From assembly GCF_021018805.1 (NCBI RefSeq), contig NW_026960609.1, positions 2,418,001 through 2,482,000 on the forward strand: a stretch of 64,000 bases of DNA. Reading direction: 5' to 3'. Position 1 is the stretch's first letter. Each line of letters starts with the position of its first letter. The DNA comes from Prinia subflava (taxonomy: Eukaryota; Chordata; Aves; Passeriformes; Cisticolidae). The notes below the pieces were generated by a model. It was not told where the DNA came from. It was given only the letters and a program-made list of their open reading frames with translations, and ran no database searches. Shown here in pieces: positions 1 to 9,700 of the stretch. The position numbers were made by a program, and so were the translations under genes.

Positions 1-358
1 TTTCTACTCTAAACCAATCCTTGAGATCCAACTCAGCAGAAAATGGGGGACGAGAGCAAGAACAAGGAGCACAGGGGCCACTCCCCAATTCCTCCATCTT
101 GTCTCTTCAACCCCATATACTGAGAATCCTAGATTCTACATTTACATTCTATGATAAACTAAATACTACTTATTTTGAATTTTCTCAGCTTGTGATTCTT
201 CCTACAATGTGGGCATTCACTCCCATGGCCAGGGATCAGAGGCAGTGTCCTCCTGGGCTCTGTGTGAGGCTGGTTGACCCCCTTGTACAGATCCCAGACC
301 CCCCTGTCCGGTCTCCAAACCCTCCAGGGTGGCCAGAGGGATGTTCTAGACTCCGACA
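1..358 (-). mobile_element. LTR family A, partial copy cut by window edge
   Basis: Read on the minus strand this is the first ~358 bases of the same LTR that lies complete at 20906-21606 and again at 53090-53760. It begins TGTCGGAGTC at position 358 and shares the stretch with stacked TCTGGGATC/GTACAAGGGGGTC elements and the end piece GGATTGGTTTAGAGTAGAAA at positions 1-20. The sequence immediately to the right (from 369) is ERV1 pol, so this LTR was inserted into ERV1. Its 3' half and any internal region lie outside the window, so solo LTR or provirus cannot be decided. Confidence 0.85.
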
Positions 359-368
359 GTACTGAAGG

Positions 369-2386
369 GTAGTTGCCTACCTCTCCAAACAGCTGGATAC
401 GGCAGCTAAGGGGTGGCCAGGGTGTCTCAGAGCCGTTGCAGCAGTAGCAGTGAACATCCAAGAGGCACGCAAGTTCACCCTGGGCCAGAATATGACTGTG
501 CTAGTGTCCCACACAGTGTCTACAGTCCTGGAAGCGAAAGGGGGGCATTGGCTCTCCCCACAGAGATTCCTGAAGTACCAAGCTATACTGGTAGAACAAG
601 ATGATGTTGAGATTGTGGTAACTAACATTGTGAACCCAGCTTCCTTCCTCAGCGGAAGTATGGAAGAACCAGTGATCCATGATTGCCTGGAGACCATCCA
701 ATCCACCTACTTCAGTCGCCCGGATCTGAAGGACACCCCGCTTGAGAATGCCGAGACCTGGTTTACTGATGGGAGCAGCTATGTCATCAGTGGAAAGAGG
801 CATGCTGGGTATGCAGTCACCACAAGCAGAGAGGTAATAGAGTCTGGACCATTACCAACAAATACCTCTGCGCAGAAGGCTTAAATAATTGCCTTAATTC
901 GAGCCCTAGAGCTGGCAAAAGGAAAAGGAATTAACATCTATATGGACTCAAGGTAGGCATTTGGAGTAGTTCATGCACATGGAGCCATTTGGAAGGAGAG
1001 AGTGTTGAACTTACAAGGGAAGAATATTAAACATGCCCAAGAAATACTGAGACTATTGGACGCAGTACAATTACCTGAAAAAATAGCCATCATGCACATT
1101 AAAGTGCACCAAAAAGTGAGCTCTAAATTGGAGGAAGAGAATATGCTGGCGGATAGTGAGGCAAAAGAAGCAGCAAAATGTGAGATATCCGATGAGACAA
1201 TTGAGGCAGCATTGATTCCAGATGGAAAAAATTCTATTGAGGGTAAGCCAAGATACAATAAAAAGGATAAGAAACTTATTAAGGTAGAAAAGGCAAGTTA
1301 TAACCAGGAGGGATGGGCTGTAAAACAAGGGAAACTTGTAGTACCCTCTTATTTGTTGTGGTCATTAGTACAAAGAGAACATGAGAAAACACACTGGGGA
1401 ACAGATGCCCTGTATAACCATTTGAAAGAAAGAATTATGGCCAGGAAATTGCAGGGCACAGTGATACAAGTAACTCGTCAGTGTAGCCTTTGCCTCTGAA
1501 CTAACCCTAAAAACACCCCAAAGCCTAAAGTGGGACAAATTGGGAAAGGTTGTGGACCTGGGCAACAATGGCAAATTGATTTTACAGAACTGCCCAGAAA
1601 GGGAGGATATCGTTACCTATTGGTGCTGACACCTTTTCAGGATGGCCAGAAGCCTTTCCTGGCAGGACAGCTAAGGCCTGAGAGGTGACCAAAGCACTGC
1701 TGGAAGAAATAATACCAGGATTTGGAGTTCCAGCCACCATATCCTCAGATAGGGGGCCAAACTTTATTTCAAAAATTGTACAGCAAATAAGTCACCACCT
1801 GGGAATAGACTGGGAATTGCATACCCCATACCACCCTCAATCTAGTGGCCAAGTGGAGAAAACGAACCATTTGATGAAACAACAAATTGTGAGATTGGGG
1901 CAAGAAGCAAATTTGCCCTGGCCCCAGGCTCTTCCATTGGCATTATTGCGAATTCGAACAAAACCAAGGGCAAAAGAGAAACAGCCTTTTTGAAACATTG
2001 TATAAGAGGCCATATTCAGTTCAAGAGGGAACAACACCCATTAAAGTAGGGGAAGAAACCCTACATAGATATATGGTGGCCCTAAATAAACACCTTAGAG
2101 AAACTGAGAGAGATGTGGCTGGAGCTCAAAACAGGGAACTACATGGGCCAGTACATGATTTACAACCTGGGGATTATGTGTACGTTAAGTCTTTTGCAGT
2201 AAAGACCTTGAAACTGCAGTGAGAAGGACCATTCCAGGTGCTCCTCACTACCTTCACTGCAATCAAGATCAAAGAACTGAAGGCCTAGATCCATCACTCC
2301 TGAGTGGAGAAAGCCCCAGAGGGAATTTGGAAGGTCACACCAGGCGATAACGAACTGAAGCTGAAGCTCACTCGGGACCACGAATA
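369..2386 (+). pseudogene. pol: ERV1 pol remnant: RT connection, RNase H, integrase
   Basis: The frame from 369 reads a gammaretroviral RT connection (YLSKQLD, then GWPGCLRA, LTLGQN-like text, WLSPQR). RNase H follows with TWFTDGSSY (first catalytic Asp near 767), ALELAK and MDSR. Integrase has the zinc-binding His-x3-His (HEKTH, about 1380) with CSLC, the first catalytic Asp in WQIDFTELP, the second in SSDRGPNF (about 1748) and the Glu in SSGQVEKTN (about 1855); the C-terminal domain ends near 2386 (GDYVYVKSF, GPFQVLLTT). Stops lie at 882, 954, 1497 and 2220, and the frame changes near 1640 and 1985. The three catalytic positions of integrase are still recognisable, but the gene is dead. RT fingers and palm lie outside the window. 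Confidence 0.85.
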
Positions 2387-3616
2387 AATGGACTAATAGT
2401 TATTAGGGACATTTGTTGGAGTCCATGTTCCCATGGATCCTCCACAGAGAATGAAAGATGGAGGAATTGAATTAAAACCTTTGGAAAAATTAAAATATAT
2501 AAAGCCACACACACCTGAAGTAGAAATTTAAGCCTCAGTTTTAAGCTTTCTTAAGTGCCTAGTTGTTAGTGTAGAGGTACAGAGCTTCAGGCCTAGTGAT
2601 AGAGCCTAGACATAACAAAAATAAAGTGCTGCTTATAATTTTGTATGAATTTTTGTGTAAATAAGATAGAGTTTTTCGCCTATGTTAAGATAAAATTTTT
2701 TACATAACAAGATAGAACTTTTACGCTAGTAAGATAGAGTTTTTGCGCTAATAGATATGCTATATACATAGGTTTTTTGATACTTTTTTTTGTAGTTTTA
2801 CGAACTTTAAAATTGTACCTAGATTGGCTAGTGTGTAGATAAAGATATGAATATACATTTGTAATTTTGGATAAAAAGCCTTTGGGTTGAAGGTGGAGGT
2901 ATCGATTGATCAATTTGATCCATTGATCCAACCTCCATCTTCTGCAACCTGAGGAACGATCCTTGACAGAGAGCTGAAACGGGATTTTTAAGGTACTATC
3001 TATAGCAGTCCTTGTTGCCTGGGATCTGGGCCCCAGGGTCCCCCCCTTATCCCCCTTGTGGCGTTTGCCGCCAGTGAGCTGGTTGGGACCGCCGGGGACT
3101 CTGCATGGGGTGGGACCCCGGGACCCCCCATTGCCATCATGTCCCCGCGGCCAGGAACTCTGTCTGGTTTGGGATCCCTCACTGCCATCGCGACCCTGTG
3201 GCTGGGGCCTCTGTGCGGGTTCTGAGTCTCGGGGCCTTTTCTATCACGGTGATCCCCACGGCCGGGACCCCTGTCTGGGATTTGTGATTCTGTGATTGAT
3301 CCCTTTCTGTTATTGCGACTCCATGGCTGGAGACGCTGCTTGGGGTCAGGAGATTGGAGATTGATTTACCTGGAGGCTGTGATGTTAAATTCTATGCTTT
3401 GATTATTGTTTTACTGGAATTTTATTTAAGACTTCTATGCTTGATTATTGTTTTACTGGAATTTTGCTTGCTAAGACTTATGTTTATAACCGATTGGGAC
3501 ATTGTAAGACCGCTCGTTTAGAACTCTCGTACCTTCAGACTTATGCTTTCATATAATAAACAACTTTGTTTAGACCTTAAAATGTTCTTTGACTTTTAAG
3601 ACCTATAACCCGTAAA
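2387..3616 (+). other. Non-coding 1.2-kb stretch between ERV1 pol and env
   Basis: In gammaretroviruses env normally overlaps or follows the end of pol directly. Here more than 1.2 kb intervene. The left part (2400-2960) is AT-rich and contains a run similar to the 3' LTR (TTTGTAATTTTGGATAAAAAGCC near 2861 against the TTTGTAAATAAAAGGC run near 6206). The middle is GC-rich and tandemly repeated (3098-3355). The right part has ATAATAAACAAC near 3555, a plausible poly(A) signal. It could be an embedded LTR and leader of a second element, or a real long intergenic spacer of this family. I cannot decide. Confidence 0.45.
3098..3355 (+). repeat. Degenerate ~51-65 bp tandem repeat, 4-5 units
   Basis: Units begin at about 3098, 3157, 3208, 3268 and 3333, each with a version of A/CCTCTGTCTGG, then TGGGATCCC, CATTGCCATCGCGACCCC and GGCTGGGA. 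Unit lengths are about 59, 51, 60 and 65 bases. The repeat is GC-rich in an AT-rich surrounding and lies within the ERV1 pol-env spacer. The reading frame through it from 3056 looks like a by-product of the repeat rather than a gene. Confidence 0.6.
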
Positions 3617-5673
3617 ATGGCCTCGGCAGACATTATGTAGAAAGTTGTAACTATTGTAGTGATTACCTTAGCCATAACAAGAGTCAACGCAATACCACGT
3701 AGGTATAATGTGACTGGGATACACCGATGCCAAGGAAGAGCTTATGACCCTTACTCCCGTAAGGCTTTAAACAAGATGCTAAAAGTCACGAATGCAAGCT
3801 TGTGGGAAGGAAGAAATGTTTGGGGATGTGAGTATGCATTTGTACAGGATGGATTCCACAAGGCTTACCACCCACCCATGAGACCCATCCAGATTAGTCC
3901 TGAATGCTGTGACAAATGCTTGAGTAAATGTCCTCAGTTTAGACTCAGAATAGAGGGGTGTGCAATAAGAGGGTATGATATTGACTTTAACATCACCCAG
4001 GTATGTACTGAGCTCCATAAGGACCAGACTGAGATTACTCCACCAGTGCCAAGAAAGGCTGTGATCACCCAGATGCCAGCTATTCCAGAAATAGAGGAAC
4101 AAATAACTCCTGTAGTTACCAGAATTGGGCCATATGCTATTAAGAAGACAGGAGTTCAGAAGCTGATAGTTAACCCAAAGTGGTCTTTGAAATGAGTAGA
4201 AATGGGAATACAGGTAAATGCTTCTCACGTTCGGCCAGAATGTGCCCCATTTCTCAGGAACTCCTTTATGGACTGGACCACTTGGCTCCAAAAAAGTATG
4301 CCTCCTAGTTTTAGGAGTAAGAGGGATCTCACTGGGTTGCTAGGGACAGGACTGGGAGTGCTGAACACAATAGATTCAGAAATGCTGATGACTAAATTAA
4401 CCTCAGTAGGGAGCGATTTAGTCCAACTACAGCAACCTTTGCAATCCTCTCTACTAGCACTGGGTAACAATCATTGGAAATTGACCCAAATATTACCAGA
4501 ATGGGAAAATACAGAGATCATGAGGCAATAATTAATGTGCTAGGCACAGCTAGTGAAAACATCTTGCTGGCTCTAGGGTGTACTCAAGCACAACTGTGGA
4601 TGCAATCAGTAGCTGCTGCAGTTATCAGGGAAGGTGGAGAGGGAACATTCCCTGCTGAAATTCGCAAGATTGTTTGGGACAATGCTTCTGATATGGGAAG
4701 GGAACTTCAGTCTTGGTGGATGTTGGTCCATTTCACCTATAACCCTGTGACTAGTATGGTGACAGCCTTTGTTTTAACTATACACAATGCCTCAGTGGAC
4801 CTAATACATCCAATAGTCCCCTTAGGATTAAACCATGAGGGAACTGTACTGTACCCTTCTGAACACAGGATGTGGGCACGAGAAATTGAAAGAAAATGGC
4901 AAACCATTAATCTAGAGCCCTGTACTGTGAAGAGGCAACTAGAATACATATATGAAGAGACATTAGAAGGTGACAAAGACACTTGTATGGATACAGACCA
5001 AAGTATCTGTCACTCTGAAACGCATCCAGGCAAACAGACAACTTCACTTGTGTATACAGGACAAGGTTGTGTCTGTCTCAGGACTGCATGCCCCAGCATA
5101 AGGATAGACAACCAAATTATAGATGAGACTCAATTCAATTTGTGTGTCTGCCATTTTGTTAAAATTAAAGGATGTGATTTTTCCTATTGGGCACCTGTAA
5201 TATCACATCAGTATATAAAGGCCAACCTAGCCACTATGCAGGAGATACTGCCTGTGCCCATAGGAATGAATTTGACTTTAGTTGCTCAATGGATGAAACA
5301 TCATGAATTGAGAGAAATCTTAAAAGAAATTAGAGATGGAGGGAAAAAGATATTAATTACGATTCATCATGACACAGAGACCATAAAAAGGGTTTTTAAA
5401 AGGCTTGAGGAACATTTGTCTCATCATTGGTGGGATGTGCTTTTTGGGTGGTCTCCAACATCAACCGGTATACTGAATGCCTTAGTCCACCCTGTAATTG
5501 TGTTGCTTATTTTGGTCAGCATAAGTTTAGTATTATCTGTTGTAATACTTGTTTGGAAGTGGAAGATACTACGACAAGTGGCAGCTTTAACATCACTATC
5601 AAAGGCATACGGCTTGGTCTTGAGAGACACTAGCCATACGGCTTGGATAGATGAAGAAGACGCTGTATACTGA
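3617..5673 (+). pseudogene. env: ERV1 env remnant with short SU and long TM
   Basis: An ATG at 3617 starts a signal-peptide-like stretch that is broken by TAG at 3638. The SU part then runs to a TGA at 4193 and continues in the same frame. A furin-type site (RSKR, about 4312) is followed by a glycine-rich fusion-peptide-like start (LTGLLGTGLG) and a heptad-rich helix. A frameshift near 4515 moves the rest to the frame that stays open to 5673. The TM part has clustered cysteines (CVCLRTAC, LCVCHF, GCDF), a hydrophobic membrane segment (about 5485-5560) and a short tail beginning WKWK. There is no CX6CC motif. SU is about 230 residues and TM about 450, the reverse of ordinary gammaretroviral proportions. 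The class is reminiscent of env-like open frames annotated widely in birds (from memory). Confidence 0.75.
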
Positions 5674-5714
5674 GTAAAAGAGAATTTACTCATTTCATAG
5701 AACAAGTGGGGAAA

Positions 5715-6344
5715 TGAGACACTAATTTTGAAGCTTTGAGAAAAGCTAAGGTTACAGTTAACAATAGATGTTGCTGATTTAGCTGAAATGAATAGATAAG
5801 CTTTGCTGAAATCAGTCAAAAGTTAGAGGATGGTTAAAAGAAACCGGATTTAAGATAAGCTACCCCGGATCTAATAACTCATTGGTTGTCAAACAGAGAA
5901 ACTAATCAATACAACACAAGACTTCCTGTTTCCAGAAACCCACTGAAATAGTCCTGGAAAACAGGAAACAGGGAGTTCTACCATCCATTAATCACATCTG
6001 CATTGAAAAGGTTGAAAGTTTAGAATGAGGAAGACTGGTTTTACTTCCTCCTTTTGGTGACCACTCCTCACAAAAGAACCACCGACCCATTTCAGGGAAC
6101 AAACTACGCATGCTTAATAGCCTTGTTGTCAATTAGAATAGGAAGCGGAGAAGAGGAAGTGACAGGGGTATGAATATGCATTTGTATTTTGTGTGTTCAA
6201 CATTTTTGTAAATAAAAGGCTTTGTAATTACCTGTGATCTTGGCAGTGCGCATTAGGGAGCTATCCCACGCACTGCCTGTCGTCGAAATAAACATACATA
6301 CACTTTCTAACTTTAACAGTTAGAGAGTTTTTTTGTCCGTCACA
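5715..6344 (+). mobile_element. ERV1 3' LTR (boundaries approximate)
   Basis: The purine run AAGTGGGGAAA just upstream (5705-5714) can serve as polypurine tract. The segment starts TGAGAC and ends GTCACA. It contains a TATA-like AAATAAAAGGC near 6213 and a poly(A) signal GAAATAAACATAC near 6286, followed by a T-rich stretch, so U3, R and U5 order is plausible. Directly to the right the sequence reads as the minus-strand env of ERV2. No 5' LTR is available for comparison, so the ends are inferred from signals only. Confidence 0.6.
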
Positions 6345-6851
6345 GTTGGATATTGGTATTAGATTGATACTCATATTTTAACAAATCACTGTTACTGATT
6401 TATGAACGCAACTAGAACCATCTGTGGATACTATTAAGGTTTGAAGTGGAACCTCATTCCTCTTTGATTTTTTTATTAATTGAAATGAAGATGCTAAAAG
6501 CTCTTGGGGTTCCTGAGCTACTTTGGGCAAAATCCGCACCCATTCCTCTAAGGGGTTCATGGCCACCACAGCTTGCTTTTGGTGATCCTTGTGTGGTTGG
6601 GAGGTGTGTGACTCCGGAATTTCGTTGGACCTATATTTGTTCAAACCTGCTGGAAATTCTCCAGCATGCAAAGAAATTCCTACCAGACAGGTGGACATAG
6701 GGTTCTTAGCTGCTGCAGTGGACAAACATATGTTTTCCTGCTGAAGTGTCTGTGCCAGGGTTACCCAGACGTTCTGACGTGGCTGAGGGACAATCCATGC
6801 AGATGCCAGACTGTTCAGCATTAGCAGGATGACAACTTGGATGGGGTTCAT
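6345..6851 (-). pseudogene. env: ERV2 env, N-terminal fragment
   Basis: The ATG at 6851-6849 opens a signal peptide (MNPIQVVILLMLNSLASAW) followed by the SU start WIVPQPRQNVWVTL and ENICLST. The same layout is seen at the start of env in ERV3 (WIVPQPKANLW, HICLST) and in looser form in ERV4 (FDIDTRENMWVTW, SFCLSL), which supports homology. The similarity continues to EPQELL and then fades; the frame stops at 6378. The rest of SU and all of TM are missing, cut by ERV1. It overlaps nothing on the pol side except a ~140-base gap. Confidence 0.75.
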
Positions 6852-6994
6852 CACAGGGTTGAGTGGGAGGTAGGTTTTCTCTAGGAGGGAAAAAAAAAAA
6901 CATTTTCAAAACATGTTTAAAGGTTCCTGTTTCTGCCAGAAGGAATCCACACCTAGGAAGATTCTTTCTCTTTAATCCGGCGGAGTCTTCTCTT

Positions 6995-8866
6995 CTAAGC
7001 ATTGGCTACTTGCTTCTCATCCCCTTCTGCTGGAGCTGGATTTTTGGGAACAAAAGGTTTCACCCATTTCTGGGGAATCCACGGAGGGCCTGAGGAAGTA
7101 GCCACACATGCATAGCCATGACCCCAGGTCACAAGCTCATAGGGACCTCTGGTTTCCCAAGTTTATGGATCCCTAATCAAAACCGGTGGATGCTGAGACA
7201 ACTTGAACTGATTGCCACTGTTAAAATGACATACCACAGGTGGACTCATGTTTTCAAATGAACAGTTCAGAAAATTGATGGTAAACATGGCTTTGCAGAG
7301 CTTCTGCTGTGGAGACATCCACGCAGCCGAGGTGTTCTGCCTAGCCAAAACCTGCTTGAGTATCTGGTGTGCACGCTCAATCACAGCTTGACCTGTGGGG
7401 GAGTGGGGGATGCCAGTTTTATGTTCCACTCCCCACTGCTAGACAAATTCTAGGAAATCCTTGGACACATATGCTGGGCGGTTATCAGTTTTGATTGTTT
7501 TTGGAATCCCCAACACTGCAAAAGCTTGCACCAGGTGCTGCTTGGCATGTACAGACCTTTCTCCTGAATGGGCAGAGGCATAAACTGCACCCTAAATATG
7601 TGTCAATGCTCACATGAACATATTTGAGGCGACCAAAACTAGGAATCTGTGTGATGTCTGTCTGCCACACTTCACAGCTGCCCAGGCCCCTGGGGTAAAC
7701 CCCCATGCCCATAGATGGCATGGCCTGGAGATGGCAGTTGGGACAGGTACCCACGATGGCTCGAGCCTGACTCCGTGTTAGCTGGAATTCTTGGATCAGA
7801 GCCGGCACACTTTGATGGTAGTGTTGGTGACTCAGTTTTGCCTGTTGGAAGACATCAGGGAGATGTGCCTTTTCAACTGGTGCAGCAAGGGAGTCTGCCT
7901 GACTATTCCCCTCTGCAATCTCACCTGGCAAATCAGTGTGTGACCTCACATGCATCACGTAAAACGGGTGCTCTCGATGAGAAACCAAATAAATTACCTT
8001 TGAAAGCAACCTGAAGAGGGTAAATGGAAGAGGGGTTCTAGATCTTCATTTGTGAGGCCTAGCTAGGGTCTTACCCAATTCAAAGACCCACACAGGGAGT
8101 GGAGATCTGCTAGGGTTTTTGGACTGCAACCAGTTTCTAGGCTCTGCGGAACAACAGTCCTTGCAGTGGTTTGCAAACCCGGGTACTTCCAAGGTGGCAT
8201 CCTTTGAACCTTGTCCTCCTGCAATTGAAATCCAGCAGAGGTTAAAACTTGAACCACTAGGTCAAGCGTGTGTTGGAGTACAGAGTCATTGGGGGCACAC
8301 ACTAGCACATCATCCGTGTAGTGAAGGATGATGGCTTCTTTTCGCTTGGCGCATACTGGAGACATTAATGAGGCTACATATTGTTGGCATATGAAAGGAG
8401 ACGATTTCAGACCCTGGGAAATGACTCTCCAGTGATAACGCTTCATTGGGGCTTGTCTATTAACAGTGGGAACTGAGAATGCAAACCATGGGGCATCTTC
8501 AGGGTGCAATGGAACTTGGAAGAAACAGTCCTTGATGTCTAGGACAGCCAATTGCCAATCTCGAGGGAGCATTGTTGGAGTGGGCATCCCTGGTTGGAGA
8601 GGTCCCATGTCTTCTACTATTTTGTTAATTTCTCATAGATCATGGAGCAACCTCCACTTGTCCTTCCTCGGTTTCTTTATTATAAAGACCGGGAAATTCC
8701 AGGGGCTTGTTGTCTCTATGATGTGTCCCTGAGCCAATTGCTCTTCCATGAGCTCCTCAAGCACCTTGAGCTTTTCTTTACTTAAAGGCCACTGTGCTAC
8801 CCATCTTGGGGTGTTTTCCAACCTCTTTAACTTTTGGGTAGGGCGCTCCACAGTGGCTATTTTCAA
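6995..8866 (-). pseudogene. pol: ERV2 pol remnant: RT, RNase H tail, integrase
   Basis: RT runs from 8866 with TPRWVAQWPL, KWRLLHDL (stop just after), DIKDCFFQVPLHPED and the catalytic YTDD (about 8310-8321; YMDD or YVDD is usual). After WVRP and LGLTNEDLEPL (about 8040) the sequence jumps to the end of RNase H (FYVMHVRSHTDLPGEIAEGN), so the RNase H core is deleted near 8018. Integrase keeps His-His-Cys-Cys (HQHYHQ to CPNC), the first Asp in VWQTDITQIP, the second in KTDNRPAY and the Glu in AVIERAH. Frames change at about 7485-7430, and stops occur at 8060, 8630 and 7160. It ends near 6995 with the integrase C-terminal domain (GPYELVTWGHGYACV). Confidence 0.85.
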
Positions 8867-9600
8867 AAATCCTGGGGTGTCTTAGGAATGACCAGTTGGA
8901 CTCCCCACTGGGACATGGTGTCTCTCCCCCACAGTGGGGCATGATAATCTGCTACAAAATGATGGACATTCACCACCTTTCTGTCAGGTCCCTCAATTTG
9001 CACAATGTTTTTTGAAATCCTTGACAATGTGATTCCTCCTATGCCCTGAAGTTTGCCAGCCACAGGTGGTAATTCCCAGTTTGATGGCCACATGCTTTGT
9101 GGGAATACAGTTATATGTGCGTTTGTGTCCAACACCCCTGCCACTAGGAGGCGCTTTGTTGCATGCCATAGAGGGTTTATGTTCTCCCACCACTTCTGCC
9201 CGGTAGGTCTCTGGTGATTTTCCATCTTCTGTGATCTCTGCTGGAACTGGAATGGCTTGGGCAAGAATTTGCCCCTCTATGAGATAAAAGGGTGGGTGCA
9301 TGCAGCAAGCCAACAACATGAGGCCTATTATCTTACCCTTGATGGTCATGGGAGCTATCTCAATTTCCAAGGGTGTGTGTGCTGTTTCCCCAGTAACAAA
9401 ATACTGTCCAATCCCATGGGATAAACCGTCAGGTCCTGTGAGATGTTTGACAGGTCCACTGTTATGACCATCCACTCAGTAGATCTGAAATGAAAACCTT
9501 TGGTAGTCACAAGCCTGAATCGGCCTAGTGGCTGCCAAACCTTGTTAGTTGAACATTTAACATTTACATTTTTCTGCACCCCCACAGCGTGACCCACCCT
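8863..9600 (-). pseudogene. pro: ERV2 pro: dUTPase-like domain and aspartic protease
   Basis: Two overlapping frames carry a dUTPase-derived domain (PLEIEIAPMTIKGK, then ILAQAIPVP, about 9370-9240) and a retroviral protease (about 9170-8863). The dUTPase-like part has no recognisable catalytic motif. The protease active site reads LDTNAHI instead of the usual D-T/S-G-A-D, so the glycine that packs the active site and the following Asp are both replaced. The flap-like GIGG and the LWGRD near the end (the usual G-R-D) are kept. It ends at TGA 8865-8863, directly after the presumed frameshift site to pol. A frameshift separates the dUTPase-like part from the protease. Confidence 0.75.
8866..8872 (-). 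promoter_or_regulatory. ERV2 pro-pol -1 frameshift heptamer G_GAT_TTT
   Basis: On the minus strand the protease frame ends CAG GAT TTT TGA. Slipping one base back on G_GAT_TTT leads into the open RT frame (FLKIATVERPTQKL). The heptamer matches the GGAUUU core known from the mouse mammary tumour virus pro-pol site. The stop codon directly behind the heptamer and the exact frame relation support its role. Confidence 0.7.
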
Positions 9601-9700
9601 CCCCCCTTCTTTTTTAAGAGAGAGGCTTTTGCCAATGTGAGTCCCACTATATTTATATCTTTGCGCGTGGTAGTATCACCAGCGGGTATGCGCTGTAAAT

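Larger units (their letters stand above)
359..6344 (+). mobile_element. ERV1: gamma-type (class I) endogenous retrovirus relic
   Basis: Plus-strand provirus remnant with RT connection domain, RNase H and integrase (369-2386), a 1.2-kb region of unclear nature, env (3617-5673) and a 3' LTR-like segment (5715-6344). Integrase and RNase H are of the gammaretrovirus kind. All frames are broken by stops and frameshifts, so it is not coding. The 5' half lies left of the window, separated by the family A LTR at 1-358. The right end meets the truncated env of ERV2, which suggests that ERV1 jumped into ERV2. The target duplication cannot be checked because the left end is not visible. Confidence 0.8.

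Noticed and set aside
3056..3295. 79-codon frame between ERV1 pol and env
   Set aside because: Explained by the tandem repeat; no domain.
3280..3300. GATTCTGTGATT resembling the CR1 3' end
   Set aside because: Isolated word in a tandem repeat unit, no CR1 sequence upstream.
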